64,000 nt of DNA. It comes from MED-G105 sp965263305 (lineage in GTDB: Bacteria > Pseudomonadota > Alphaproteobacteria > Caulobacterales > Parvularculaceae). The stretch spans positions 1,984,001 through 2,048,000 of the forward strand of contig OZ253666.1 of assembly GCA_965263305.1 (NCBI GenBank), written 5' to 3'. Of the stretch, positions 39,789 to 49,456 are shown in pieces. Within the stretch, counting starts at the first letter, position 1. The number at the start of each line of letters is the position of its first letter. Position numbers and translations under genes: made by a program. The notes under the pieces were generated by a model. That model worked only from the letters and a program-made list of their open reading frames with translations. It searched no databases and had not been told where the DNA came from.

Positions 39789-41714
39789 ATGGAAAACGAA
39801 ACGCGTCCTGAAACGCCATTATTGGACACGGTCAATTCGCCGGCAGAGTTGCGCCAGCTTGATAAAAGCCAGTTGCGCCAATTGGCCGATGAGCTGCGCG
39901 CCGAAATGATCGATGCAGTCTCTGAAACCGGCGGTCACCTAGGCTCAGGTCTTGGCGTCGTGGAGCTGACGACGGCGATCCATTATGTGTTCAACACGCC
40001 GGATGACCGGCTGGTTTGGGATGTGGGGCACCAATGTTACCCCCACAAAATTCTTACGGGCCGCCGGGACCGGATCCGCACCCTGCGTCAGGGCGGTGGT
40101 ATCTCCGGGTTCACCAAGCGCTCGGAGAGTGAATACGATCCTTTTGGCGCCGCGCACGCTGCGACCTCTATTTCCGCGGCCACCGGTTTTGCCGAAGCCT
40201 CCCGCCACCTGGAAAAGGGCGCGACGTCCATTGCGGTGATCGGCGACGGGTCCATGTCAGCCGGTATGGCCTATGAAGGCCTCAATAATGCGGGCCATTT
40301 GGGCTCAAAAATGGTGGTTATCCTCAACGATAACGATATGTCCATCGCACCGCCGGTCGGCGCCATGAGCGCGTATCTGGCGCGGGCGTCTTCCTCCGGC
40401 GTCTATCAAGGGTTCCGTAAGTTTTCGAAGCAGCTGAGCAAACGGTTGCCGCGCCGCGTCTATGACAGCCTCGCCAAAGCCGAAGAGTATGGCCGTGGTA
40501 TGGTCACCGGCGGCACCCTGTTTGAAGAGCTTGGGTTCTACTATGTCGGCCCGATTGACGGTCATAATCTGGACCATCTCGTGCCGGTGCTGGAGAACGC
40601 CCGCGACATGGCGGAAGGACCGGTTCTGGTCCATGTCGTGACGCAAAAGGGCAAAGGGTATTCCTATGCTGAGGAAGCGGCCGACAAGTATCACGGTGTC
40701 GCGAAATTCGACGTTGTCTCCGGCAAACAGAAAAAAGGCACGCCCAACGCGCCGGCCTACCAGAAAGTGTTTGGTCAGACCCTCGTAAAACTGGGTGAGA
40801 CTGACGAAAAGATCATTGGCGTCACGGCGGCGATGCCGTCAGGCACCTCGATTGACCTTTTTGAAAAGGCTTATCCGGAGCGCTGCTACGATGTTGGTAT
40901 TGCCGAACAGCATGCCGTGACCTTCGCGGGCGGGCTTGCCGCTGACGGCATGCGGCCTTTTTGCGCCATTTACTCCACCTTCCTGCAGCGTGCGTATGAC
41001 TCCGTCGTCCATGACGTGGCGCTCCAGAACTTACCCGTGCGTTTCCCAATGGACCGTGCCGGGCTTGTCGGGGCTGACGGGGCGACCCATGCAGGCGCGT
41101 TTGACCTGGCTTACCTGGGCTGCCTGCCGAATATGGTCATCATGGCCGCAGGCGATGAGGCGGAATTGGTTCACATGACGACAACCGCCGCTGAATTCGA
41201 CGAGGGCCCGATCGCGTTCCGCTATCCACGCGGGGAAGGCGCCGGGGTCGATATGCCGTCGGTTGGTCAAATCCTTGAAATCGGCAAAGGCCGGATCGTC
41301 CGTGAGGGAACGGGCGTTGCAATATTGAGCTTGGGTGGTCGACTTCAGGAGTCCTTGAAGGCGGCTGAGATCTTGGAAACACAAGGTATCTCCGCAACGG
41401 TCGCCGATGCGCGCTTTGCGAAACCCCTCGACCATGACCTTATTCGTCAACTTGTTGCGCACCATGAAGCGGTGATCACCATTGAAGAAGGGTCAGTCGG
41501 CGGGTTTGGCGCCTTTGTGCTGCACTTCTTATCGGCGGAAGGCTTGTTAGATGGCGGGGTTAAAATCCGCACCATGACGTTGCCGGATGTTTACCAAGAC
41601 CAGGACAGCCCGGCGAAGATGTACGAACAGGCTGGTCTGAACGCGGCCAACATCGTTGAGCGCGTTCGTGAAGCCCTCGGTATGACGGCGGATGTCGTGC
41701 AACTGCGCGGCTAA
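39789..41714 (+). CDS. dxs: 1-deoxy-D-xylulose-5-phosphate synthase
   Basis: DXS joins pyruvate and glyceraldehyde-3-phosphate, the first step of the MEP isoprenoid pathway, using thiamine diphosphate. The 641-residue enzyme has GLGVVELTTAIHYVF, VGHQCYPHKILTGR, ThDP motif GDGSMSAGMAYEGLNNAG, and the transketolase C-terminal part with RCYDVGIAEQHAVTFAGG and DRAGLVGADGATHAG. An intrinsic terminator follows. Confidence 0.97.
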   Translation: MENETRPETPLLDTVNSPAELRQLDKSQLRQLADELRAEMIDAVSETGGHLGSGLGVVELTTAIHYVFNTPDDRLVWDVGHQCYPHKILTGRRDRIRTLRQGGGISGFTKRSESEYDPFGAAHAATSISAATGFAEASRHLEKGATSIAVIGDGSMSAGMAYEGLNNAGHLGSKMVVILNDNDMSIAPPVGAMSAYLARASSSGVYQGFRKFSKQLSKRLPRRVYDSLAKAEEYGRGMVTGGTLFEELGFYYVGPIDGHNLDHLVPVLENARDMAEGPVLVHVVTQKGKGYSYAEEAADKYHGVAKFDVVSGKQKKGTPNAPAYQKVFGQTLVKLGETDEKIIGVTAAMPSGTSIDLFEKAYPERCYDVGIAEQHAVTFAGGLAADGMRPFCAIYSTFLQRAYDSVVHDVALQNLPVRFPMDRAGLVGADGATHAGAFDLAYLGCLPNMVIMAAGDEAELVHMTTTAAEFDEGPIAFRYPRGEGAGVDMPSVGQILEIGKGRIVREGTGVAILSLGGRLQESLKAAEILETQGISATVADARFAKPLDHDLIRQLVAHHEAVITIEEGSVGGFGAFVLHFLSAEGLLDGGVKIRTMTLPDVYQDQDSPAKMYEQAGLNAANIVERVREALGMTADVVQLRG

Positions 41715-41762
41715 CACGTCGTTGACGATCGTCGCCAGCAATGGCCGAACATGATTGATGAG

Positions 41763-41790
41763 AACCCGGCCGGTGCGCCGGGTTTTCTTT
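41763..41790 (+). terminator. Intrinsic terminator after dxs
   Basis: AACCCGGC-CGGTGC-GCCGGGTT followed by TTCTTT: a perfect 8-bp stem. It lies between dxs and the TlyA-type gene and supports the later TlyA start. Confidence 0.75.
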
Positions 41791-41817
41791 TGCGGGATGA
41801 CCGCGTGGGATGCGCTG

Positions 41818-42576
41818 ATGACTGACCCAACAATGAAGAAAGAGAAAACCCGTCTCGACGCCTATCTTGCCAATTCCGGCGCATTTCCAAGCCGCGCCCG
41901 GGCGCAAGGCGCCGTTAAAGCGGGCTTAGTGCTCGTCAATGGCGCACCGGGGGCGGTCGCGATGAAAGTTGGGGCGGGCGACGACATCGTGGTGCTGGGG
42001 GATGTCCATGATTACGTCTCGCGCGGCGCGTTGAAACTGGTCGCCGGGCTTGATGGGTTTGAGATCGATCCCGCTGGTTCGATATGCCTCGATCTTGGCG
42101 CTTCAACGGGCGGGTTTACGGAAGTTCTTTTGCGGCGTGGCGCGGCGACGGTTTACGCCGTGGATGTCGGCGCAGGGCAACTTCACCAACGCGTTGCTCG
42201 CGACCCGCTTGTCGTCAATTTGGAAAAAACCCACGCCCGCGATCTTGGAAAGACCCATGTGCCGGCGCCAATTGACCTCGTCGTTTGTGATGTCAGTTTT
42301 ATCAGTTTGCAGAAGGCATTACCGACAGCGTTAGACCTGTGCGCGAATTCTGCATCGCTCGTGACGTTAATCAAACCGCAATTCGAACTCGGCCCGAAAT
42401 CCATCGGTAAAGGCGGTCTCGTCATGGCGAACGAAGAAGAGATCATGGGTTTGATCGACGATACAAAAGAGTTTTTGAAAGAGCGCGGTTGGGATGTCAT
42501 AGGGGTGATCGACAGCCCTATCTCAGGCGGCGACGGCAACAGGGAATATCTCATTGGCGCACGGAAAACGGCATAG
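41818..42576 (+). CDS. tlyA: TlyA-family rRNA cytidine-2'-O-methyltransferase
   Basis: The 252-residue protein has an N-terminal S4 RNA-binding domain (RLDAYLANSGAFPSRARAQGAV) and an FtsJ/RrmJ-like methyltransferase with SRGALKL, CLDLGASTGGFTEVLL and LVTLIKPQFELGP. TlyA proteins 2'-O-methylate rRNA. ATG at 41818 is chosen because it lies after the dxs terminator; MKK 15 bp on is an alternative. The next gene overlaps its end by 23 bp. Confidence 0.9.
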   Translation: MTDPTMKKEKTRLDAYLANSGAFPSRARAQGAVKAGLVLVNGAPGAVAMKVGAGDDIVVLGDVHDYVSRGALKLVAGLDGFEIDPAGSICLDLGASTGGFTEVLLRRGAATVYAVDVGAGQLHQRVARDPLVVNLEKTHARDLGKTHVPAPIDLVVCDVSFISLQKALPTALDLCANSASLVTLIKPQFELGPKSIGKGGLVMANEEEIMGLIDDTKEFLKERGWDVIGVIDSPISGGDGNREYLIGARKTA

Positions 42577-44002
42577 TCGGCGACGACGGGGCGACAAGAC
42601 CGTTGAGAAACGCCATGCCGGCAGGCGCGCGCCCGAAACGCGCCCTGAGACACGAATCGAAGGGCGCATTGATGCGCTTGGCGCGCAAGGGGAAGGGGTA
42701 CTGCAAACCCCGGATGGGCCCGCCTATGCGCCCCTCACCGCGCCCGGTGACGAAGGCGTGTTCATGGTCGCCGGCGCCAGGGCGCGCCTTGAAGAGCTGA
42801 TCACCCCGTCGCCTGAGCGCCAGACGCCGCCTTGCCCTCATTTTGGGGTATGCGGCGGCTGCGCCCTACAGCACCTGCATCCGGACGCCTATAGCGCTTG
42901 GAAAAGCGCCCGCCTTGGAGAGGCGTTGGCGCCAGCATTGGCGGCCCATGGCGTCACGCCGTCAATTATCCGCCCCATGATCATGACGCCCGCTTCGGGT
43001 CGGCGGCGCGCTGTTCTGGCGGCGCAGCGCACGGCCGGCGGGGTGGTGCTGGGGTTCCACCAGCATCGCTCGACTATGATTACGGCGATTGACAGCTGTT
43101 TGGTGTTAGCGCCGGCGCTCGCATCGTCCTTGCCGCTTTTGCGACGGCTTGCGGCGGCGGTGCCATGGCCGCGCTTCGATCTCGCCGTGACCCTGTGCGA
43201 GAACGGTCTTGATGTTGATCTGCGCCCAGAACCATCCGGCAATCATCAAGACATTGATCTCGCCGATGCCCGGCCGATGCTCGCCTTGTTGGATCAGGGC
43301 TCATCTTCTAGCGCCGCCGTTGACGGAGGGCCGAAGCCCGAGCCTCTCCTCCGGCTATCTGTGTCGGGGGAGCCGCTTCTCACCGTTGAGACACCCGTGA
43401 TCTCGTTTGACGGCGTGCTCGCCCCGCCGCCACCGGGGGCGTTTCTTCAAGCGAGCAAAGCGGGGGAGGCGGCGCTGACGACCCTCGTGCGCGAAGGGTT
43501 GGGGGAGGCGCGCGTCATCGTCGATCTATTCGCGGGCATGGGAACCTTCGCGGCGCCCCTCGCCAAATCTGCAGCGGTGACGGCGGTGGACAATGACGGC
43601 CCCGCCATTGCCGCGCTGGCGCGCGCCGTCTCCGACGCCCAGCGCGCCGGCATGGCCCTCACGCCAATCAAAACCGAGCGCCGCAATCTGTTTGAACGCC
43701 CGCTGACGCCGGAAGAGCTGGCGCCCTTTGACGGCGGCGTATTTGACCCGCCCCGCGCTGGCGCCGAGGCCCAGGCGCGCATGCTGGCGGACTTGCCGCG
43801 CCTCACGGATTTAAAGCGTGGCGTCAGTCAAAAAATGAGGGGCCCGCGAAAGCTCGTCGCGGTATCCTGCAACCCGAAGACCTTCGCCCGCGATGCGGCG
43901 ATTCTGTCGCAGGGGCCTTTCCGGTTAACGGCCGTCACGCCGGTGGATCAGTTCACGTACGCACCCCATATTGAACTTGTCGCGTTTTTCGACCGTATCT
44001 GA
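42554..44002 (+). CDS. 23S rRNA m5U methyltransferase-like (RlmD/RumA family)
   Basis: The 482-residue protein has an N-terminal TRAM-like part (RIDALGAQGEGVLQT), a [4Fe-4S] cysteine cluster CPHFGVCGGCALQHL (~94-108), a SAM-binding motif LFAGMGTF, and FDPPRAGAE and VSCNPKTFARD, the catalytic cysteine segment. RlmD methylates U1939 of 23S rRNA; a related family member is possible. The start is TTG at 42554, inside the tlyA 3' end; later starts are possible. Confidence 0.88.
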   Translation: MAHGKRHSRRRRGDKTVEKRHAGRRAPETRPETRIEGRIDALGAQGEGVLQTPDGPAYAPLTAPGDEGVFMVAGARARLEELITPSPERQTPPCPHFGVCGGCALQHLHPDAYSAWKSARLGEALAPALAAHGVTPSIIRPMIMTPASGRRRAVLAAQRTAGGVVLGFHQHRSTMITAIDSCLVLAPALASSLPLLRRLAAAVPWPRFDLAVTLCENGLDVDLRPEPSGNHQDIDLADARPMLALLDQGSSSSAAVDGGPKPEPLLRLSVSGEPLLTVETPVISFDGVLAPPPPGAFLQASKAGEAALTTLVREGLGEARVIVDLFAGMGTFAAPLAKSAAVTAVDNDGPAIAALARAVSDAQRAGMALTPIKTERRNLFERPLTPEELAPFDGGVFDPPRAGAEAQARMLADLPRLTDLKRGVSQKMRGPRKLVAVSCNPKTFARDAAILSQGPFRLTAVTPVDQFTYAPHIELVAFFDRI

Positions 44003-45132
44003 TGGGAAAGGATGCAGACAGGATGTCAATCACGGAAGCCATGCAAAAAGGCGCAAAACGCGCCGCTTATAGCGCCGGGCAGATGGCGCGTATTGGTTGG
44101 TATACGGGGCATTATATTATCGGGCGGCGCAAAATGGGGCCGCTATCGCGCCCCGGTGAAGCGCCTTTCGCGGGGGAGTTCCGCGATCTCGACCGCGGGC
44201 GACTGACTGCTTCATTTCGCGAGTTGTTCAAGAAAGAATGGCGCCATATCGAAAGCGGTGATTACAAGCTGCCAGCCGAATTACGTCGCCCGCCAGCTCT
44301 CGGGAATCTCTTGAAATTGAGCCGCGATTATTTTCGCGATGCTGGCGAGGTGGCGCGGCGTAAAAATCGCCATGGCCATTCAGAAGTGATGGAAAGCGTT
44401 GACGTCGGGGTCGATACCGATGACGCCGATCACAACGCGGATGAAAAATATCCACGCTACTATCTGCAAAATTTTCATTACCAAACCGATGGTTGGCTGA
44501 CAGACGAATCCGCCGAGCGGTATGATATGCAGGTGGAGACGTTGTTCACCGGCGCGGCCGCAGCGATGCGTCGTCAAGCCTTGCCATTGATCAAAAACGC
44601 CCTCGCTGATCGTGACCCGCAAAGCGTCAATCTTGTCGATTTCGGTTGCGGCACCGGCGTGTTCCTGAAAGACGTTCTTTACAATTGGCCCTTGTTGAAC
44701 ACGACAGCGCTCGATTTGTCTCCGGCTTATCTCGGGAAGACACAAAACGCTTTGTCCGCCTATCGCAATGTTCGTTATGTGCGGGCGGCGGCCGAAGACA
44801 CAGGCTTGCCAACCGGCTCAGCCGATATCGTCACCGCCGTTTACCTCTTCCACGAACTGCCGCCAAAAGTGCGTCGCGCTGTCGTGAAAGAGGCGGCCCG
44901 CCTTTTAAAGCCAGGCGGCGCCTTTATCTTGGTTGATACCATTCAGTATGGCGATGAACCGGGTCTCGATATTCTGCTTGAGAATTTCCCCCGCGGATTT
45001 CATGAACCCTATTACGACAGCTATTGTCGAGAAGAGCTTGCCTCCCTCGGGGCTGACGCAGCGCTCGAAAAAACCGATGAGACCCTTGCCTTCCTGACGA
45101 AGGCGACGGTGTTCAGAAAAGCGATTTCTTAA
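44002..45132 (+). CDS. SAM-dependent methyltransferase
   Basis: The 376-residue protein has an unusually long N-terminal helical region (~1-170) before the Rossmann domain, with VDFGCGTGVFLKDVL (motif I), ALDLSPAYLG and LLKPGGAFILVDT. The start ATG overlaps the stop of the preceding gene by one base (TGATG), so it is translationally coupled. UbiE-like relatives methylate small molecules. The N-terminal region is not recognised. Confidence 0.82.
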   Translation: MGKDADRMSITEAMQKGAKRAAYSAGQMARIGWYTGHYIIGRRKMGPLSRPGEAPFAGEFRDLDRGRLTASFRELFKKEWRHIESGDYKLPAELRRPPALGNLLKLSRDYFRDAGEVARRKNRHGHSEVMESVDVGVDTDDADHNADEKYPRYYLQNFHYQTDGWLTDESAERYDMQVETLFTGAAAAMRRQALPLIKNALADRDPQSVNLVDFGCGTGVFLKDVLYNWPLLNTTALDLSPAYLGKTQNALSAYRNVRYVRAAAEDTGLPTGSADIVTAVYLFHELPPKVRRAVVKEAARLLKPGGAFILVDTIQYGDEPGLDILLENFPRGFHEPYYDSYCREELASLGADAALEKTDETLAFLTKATVFRKAIS

Positions 45133-45195
45133 GAGGTCGTATGCGGTTTGGTGGTCGTAAAGACGATTTCCAAACCGCCGTGATGAAAAGCAAAA

Positions 45196-45220
45196 GGGAC
45201 CATGGCATCGCCATGGTCCC
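45196..45220 (-). terminator. Perfect-palindrome terminator, mainly minus strand
   Basis: GGGACCATGGC-ATC-GCCATGGTCCC is an 11-bp perfect stem. The T-rich tail (TTTTGCTTTT) is on the minus strand, so it ends transcription of the lipoprotein gene at 45274-47019. Between convergent genes it can serve both. Confidence 0.75.
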
Positions 45221-45273
45221 CTTCGTTCCGTGATTGGAAACTCTTTTCATCAATCCAGGTCTTAAAGCCCCGG

Positions 45274-47019
45274 TTATTTCTCCAACGTGACCGTCAAATT
45301 CAGTACATCAGGCAACGTTGGGGGCTCCTGGGTTGAGAGTGTGTTGAGGCGGATCGGATCCTCAGGCTCGGCCTTAATCGTCAGCTTTCCGCCGGATTCG
45401 ATAAATCCAGCAAAGCTCTCAATGTACCCTGGGACCCTCGGGTTAATGGCCGCAAATTGGAGACCAAGGAAGCGCATGGTAACCGGCGTTGTCGTGCGTA
45501 AATCGCTCTTTCCGCCAAGCGCGGCCAAATCAAAGATCGCGTCCAGCATCGTATGGTCGTCTAAAACGATTTCAGCTTTTGTGAGGGCGGCAAGGTCCGC
45601 CACGGGATTGGCGCCGGCGCCGGCTGAGGCTTCTATCGCTTCGAGCGACAGGCCTTCCAACGCGACATCCATGGTGAAATCAGCGAACACCGGTGATTTG
45701 TAGACCGTTGAGAAAACCGCGTCTCCATCGTCCGCTGACCAATCATAGGACATTTCAGAATCGCCTTTGATCGAATCGAGGCCGTATTTCTGTAGAATGG
45801 CGAGGGCCTCAGCGGCGCTTTCGTCATCAGATAGATACGCGGTGTAGTCGTACTGTGCATCGTTTGAGACAGCGCGAATTTTCGATGGTGCGAGCCAAGT
45901 GAATTCCATTGCTGAGACAATGGTTTTGGGGGCGATCGACGCTCGTTTGCCCGCAACGAAGGTCTCGGCATTGATAACCGTCGCGCTGCCGAGATCGATC
46001 AGGTTCTTCGCATCGAAAGGCGGGAGTTCGTCTTTAAGGCCGTAGGGCAACAGGCCCGAAAAATCGATATCGCGCCATTCGGCGCTCGCGATTTTCATCT
46101 GCTGATTTTCTGGTGCGATGAGGTTGCGAAGAGGGCCGTTCAGTAGGCCGCCGACTTGCGGGATGGCGCCGACCGTTTCTGCAATGGCGGATGAGGATTG
46201 GGTCATCACATAGTCAAGGTCATTGGCGATCATAGCGCCCAATTTACCGCCGCCGCCGCCGACGAGGCGAAGATCCGGCGCCGTCACTGAAAGGGCGGCG
46301 TCACCCTCTAATTCTGTCTCGGCGTTGATGTCTTTGAAGTACAACCCGCCGAAAGAAACAGCATTGGCGAGAACAGCGAGACCATTGGGCTCAACGCTGT
46401 CTTCATTTTCGGCATCATCGGCGCCTTTGCCGATGCCTTGGCGCAAATCGAGTTGATCGATTTCAATGGCCCCAATGGTGAAATCTTCACGGGGCTGATT
46501 GTCTTCCCCTAGGCCGGCAAGACCAAAAAGGCGCACCTTTTTGAAAACGCTTTCCATCGGCGCGTCAAACGCGCGGGTCTCGGCGGTGAGCAAGCGGTCA
46601 ATCGCGTCTTCATCGACACCGTAAAGTTCCGCCCGTTCAATTACGAAGCCATCAACGTCGAACTCGCCGCCGATGCGATTGGGACGCTCGCCCTCGCCAT
46701 CGATCTCAATATCGACGGCCGCGGTCTGAAAACGGACATTGTTCAGCACCGTCGCGCCCAACTTGGCGTCAAACGCCGCGCTTTCATAGGTCGGGCGTGC
46801 GCCTTCTGGCAAAAGCGAGAGCAACGCGTCGACATCAATCTCTGAGGCGTCTTTCAGTGTGAACGGCGTATCAATCGGAGAAGGGGTGGCGACTTGCGCC
46901 GCCTCTTGTGAAACGCTTGGCGCGTCAGTGTTTTTTTCGGCGCCGTTTCCACAGCCGAGAAGGGCGGCGGCGCAGGCGCTGATCAATAAGGGTCGGATGG
47001 ATGGCGCGAAAATAGACAT
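45274..47019 (-). CDS. Large predicted lipoprotein of unknown function
   Basis: The 581-residue precursor has a lipobox LLGC (Cys23) followed by a Ser/Thr/Ala-rich linker and a long beta-rich mature region with many V/I-x-D/E patterns, in part repetitive (e.g. the ALAVLANAVSFGGLYFKDI-type strands). No catalytic motif is seen. It lies downstream of and on the same strand as the TlpA-like gene (49-bp gap). An outer-membrane-associated structural protein is possible; I do not recognise a family. Confidence 0.7.
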   Translation of the reverse strand: MSIFAPSIRPLLISACAAALLGCGNGAEKNTDAPSVSQEAAQVATPSPIDTPFTLKDASEIDVDALLSLLPEGARPTYESAAFDAKLGATVLNNVRFQTAAVDIEIDGEGERPNRIGGEFDVDGFVIERAELYGVDEDAIDRLLTAETRAFDAPMESVFKKVRLFGLAGLGEDNQPREDFTIGAIEIDQLDLRQGIGKGADDAENEDSVEPNGLAVLANAVSFGGLYFKDINAETELEGDAALSVTAPDLRLVGGGGGKLGAMIANDLDYVMTQSSSAIAETVGAIPQVGGLLNGPLRNLIAPENQQMKIASAEWRDIDFSGLLPYGLKDELPPFDAKNLIDLGSATVINAETFVAGKRASIAPKTIVSAMEFTWLAPSKIRAVSNDAQYDYTAYLSDDESAAEALAILQKYGLDSIKGDSEMSYDWSADDGDAVFSTVYKSPVFADFTMDVALEGLSLEAIEASAGAGANPVADLAALTKAEIVLDDHTMLDAIFDLAALGGKSDLRTTTPVTMRFLGLQFAAINPRVPGYIESFAGFIESGGKLTIKAEPEDPIRLNTLSTQEPPTLPDVLNLTVTLEK

Positions 47020-47067
47020 AAGTGATATTCCCCAGTGTGGTCTCTCAAATTCGAGTTTCGTATCTTT

Positions 47068-47712
47068 CTATAGACCGGCCGCCCGTCTGACGAGGGCCTC
47101 AGCCTCTGGGCTTGACCAGTTCGCCTCGCCAATCAAGCGCCCTACCTCAACACCGTTTCGGTCATATAGGATACTAACGGGAAGAGCGGCGCTGCCCCCG
47201 ACGGCGGAGGCAAAGGCGATGCGTTCATCGGTATTGAGGCTGAGATGCCGGATCTGAAGTTTATCGAGATAGGCCTGGGCCGCCGTGCGGCCTTTCGGGT
47301 CGGCAGCGATGGCGACCACTTCAAAGGCGTCGCCGCCCAGTTTTTCCTGGAGTGCGTCAAGGGAAGGCAGCTCCCGCAGACACGGCGCGCACCATGTCGC
47401 CCATAGATTGACGAGGACCGCGCGGCCCTTGAAGTCGGCGAGGGTGGTCTCGCCCGCCGCTGATGTAAACGACGCCTTTGGGGCGCGACGTTCACGGTCG
47501 GCAAAAAGGAACTTGCTCATCTCCCCCGTGAGGAGGGCTTGATCGCGCAACGGTTTGGCGGCGATTTGATCATGGCGTTGACCGCCGCCGGGGGCGAAGC
47601 TCTGGACCACGGCGGCGCCGATCACGTAGAGGATAAACGCCGCGCCGAGGCCCCCCCAAAGGAACAGCCAAAAGCGCGGTGAGGAAAGATCTTGCGGCCG
47701 GATCAGTTTCAT
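47068..47712 (-). CDS. TlpA-like thioredoxin-fold protein
   Basis: The 214-residue protein has an N-terminal membrane anchor (residues ~13-37) and a periplasmic thioredoxin domain with redox motif WATWCAPC (CxxC) and the cis-Pro loop AALPVSILYDRNG. TlpA/ResA-type proteins reduce disulfides for cytochrome c or copper-centre assembly. It is divergent from argH with a 28-bp gap, so the promoters must overlap the coding starts. Confidence 0.9.
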   Translation of the reverse strand: MKLIRPQDLSSPRFWLFLWGGLGAAFILYVIGAAVVQSFAPGGGQRHDQIAAKPLRDQALLTGEMSKFLFADRERRAPKASFTSAAGETTLADFKGRAVLVNLWATWCAPCLRELPSLDALQEKLGGDAFEVVAIAADPKGRTAAQAYLDKLQIRHLSLNTDERIAFASAVGGSAALPVSILYDRNGVEVGRLIGEANWSSPEAEALVRRAAGL

Positions 47713-47740
47713 ATGCGTCGCCTTGATATAGGACGATTAA

Positions 47741-49195
47741 ATGACAAATTCTGGAAATAAGCCTGCGACCGGGAAAAACCAAACCGCAAAGGCCCAGAAA
47801 AACGAGATGTGGGGCGGGCGTTTCGCCGCGGGACCAGCGGCCGTCATGCAGGCGATCAACGCCTCGATAGACGTGGATCAACGTCTCTGGCGCCAGGATA
47901 TCGCCGGGTCCAAGGCCCATGCGGCGATGCTGGCTTCCGTCGGCGTTATTTCCGAGGCTGATGCGAGCGCCATTCATGAGGGCCTCGATCAGGTCGCCGC
48001 AGAAATTGAGGCCGGGACGTTTCCTTTCTCCGCCGAGCTTGAAGATATTCATATGAACATCGAGGCCCGGCTAAAAACCATTGTTGGGGAGCCGGCGGCG
48101 CGCCTTCATACCGGGCGGTCGCGCAATGATCAGGTGGCGACGGATTTTCGGCTTTGGACGCGGGAGGCCTGCCGCGATGCGGCGGCGGCGATCAGCGCCC
48201 TGCAATTCGCCCTGGTCAAAAAAGCCGCTGACCACGCCGATGCGGTGATGCCCGGCTATACCCATCTACAAACAGCGCAGCCGGTGACCTTCGGCCATCA
48301 CTGTCTTGCGTATGTTGAAATGTTGGAGCGGGACCGCACCCGGTTTTTAGATGCAGCGGAACGGTTGAACGAGTGCCCCCTAGGGGCGGCGGCCTTGGCG
48401 GGCACGTCCTTCCCGCTCGATCGTCATCAGACGGCGACAGCGCTTGGGTTTAAAGGCCCCATGGCGAACTCCCTCGACGCAGTGTCATCGCGGGATTTCG
48501 CGCTAGAGGCCCTGTCGGCGGCGTCCCTTACGGCGGCGACGTTGTCTCGCCTGGCGGAGGAAATCGTTTTCTGGACATCGCCCCATTTTGCATTTGCGCG
48601 GCTGACCGATGCGTTTTCAACGGGCTCTTCCATTATGCCGCAAAAGAAAAATCCGGATGCGGCGGAATTGGTGCGGGCGAAAATTGGCCGGGTGTCGGGC
48701 GCGTTTCACGCCCTGTTGACGGTCATGAAGGGACTGCCGCTCGCCTACTCGAAAGACATGCAGGAAGATAAGCTTACGACGTTCGACGCCTTTGATGATC
48801 TCGCCCTCGCGCTGGCCGCCATGACGGGCATGGTGGGCGACATGCAGATGAACCGCGAGGCGATGCGCGCCGCCGCCGGACGCGGCTACGCAACTGCGAC
48901 GGATCTTGCCGATTGGCTGGTGCGGGTGCTCGGCATGGCGTTCCGTGACGCCCATCATGTCACCGGCGCCATCGTCGCCCTCGCCGAAGACAGGGGCGTT
49001 GATTTAGACGCGCTGCCCCTGGAGGTCATGCAAGGGGTGGAGCCGCGCATCACCCAAGCCGTCTTCGATGTCTTGAGCGTTGACGCCTCGGTCGCCTCGC
49101 GCACTTCCTATGGTGGCGCGGCGCCTGATAATGTACGACGGGAAGCCGCGCGATGGGCTGAAACCCTCGATGCCAGAGACAATGCGAGCAATTAG
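47741..49195 (+). CDS. argH: Argininosuccinate lyase
   Basis: ArgH splits argininosuccinate into arginine and fumarate, the last step of arginine synthesis. The 484-residue enzyme has the fumarase-superfamily signature GSSIMPQKKNPD, the HTGRSRNDQVATD segment and the PGYTHLQTAQPVTFGH motif with the catalytic His. The N-terminal ~20 residues are an Asn/Lys-rich extension. lptM and lysA follow on the same strand. Confidence 0.97.
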   Translation: MTNSGNKPATGKNQTAKAQKNEMWGGRFAAGPAAVMQAINASIDVDQRLWRQDIAGSKAHAAMLASVGVISEADASAIHEGLDQVAAEIEAGTFPFSAELEDIHMNIEARLKTIVGEPAARLHTGRSRNDQVATDFRLWTREACRDAAAAISALQFALVKKAADHADAVMPGYTHLQTAQPVTFGHHCLAYVEMLERDRTRFLDAAERLNECPLGAAALAGTSFPLDRHQTATALGFKGPMANSLDAVSSRDFALEALSAASLTAATLSRLAEEIVFWTSPHFAFARLTDAFSTGSSIMPQKKNPDAAELVRAKIGRVSGAFHALLTVMKGLPLAYSKDMQEDKLTTFDAFDDLALALAAMTGMVGDMQMNREAMRAAAGRGYATATDLADWLVRVLGMAFRDAHHVTGAIVALAEDRGVDLDALPLEVMQGVEPRITQAVFDVLSVDASVASRTSYGGAAPDNVRREAARWAETLDARDNASN

Positions 49196-49208
49196 GAGAA
49201 ACCGCCGG

Positions 49209-49421
49209 ATGCGCCAAAAACAAACATTGTTGATGATGGTGGCTATCATGGTCGCCGCTGCCGCCTGCGGGAAAAAGGCGATACTGCGACCACCGTCCTC
49301 CGATAGGGCCGCGGTGGAGGCCGTTGATCCGCAAGAAGAAGACATTTTGGACCTTGAAGAAGATCTCTTTGAGCCCGTCGATATCGATGACGCGTTTGCG
49401 GAGCCCGACCGGCCCCGCTAG
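49209..49421 (+). CDS. lptM: LptM-type small lipoprotein
   Basis: The 70-residue precursor has a signal sequence and Cys20 followed by GKKAILRPP, the LptM (YifL) hallmark, then an acidic tail. LptM helps mature the LPS export translocon LptD-LptE at the outer membrane. ATG at 49209 has AGGAG; the open frame extends upstream inside argH and is not used. The argH-lptM-lysA order is common in this class. Confidence 0.85.
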   Translation: MRQKQTLLMMVAIMVAAAACGKKAILRPPSSDRAAVEAVDPQEEDILDLEEDLFEPVDIDDAFAEPDRPR

Positions 49422-49456
49422 GGCGCCCATGGTTGGAAGTTAAATAGGAAGTCGCG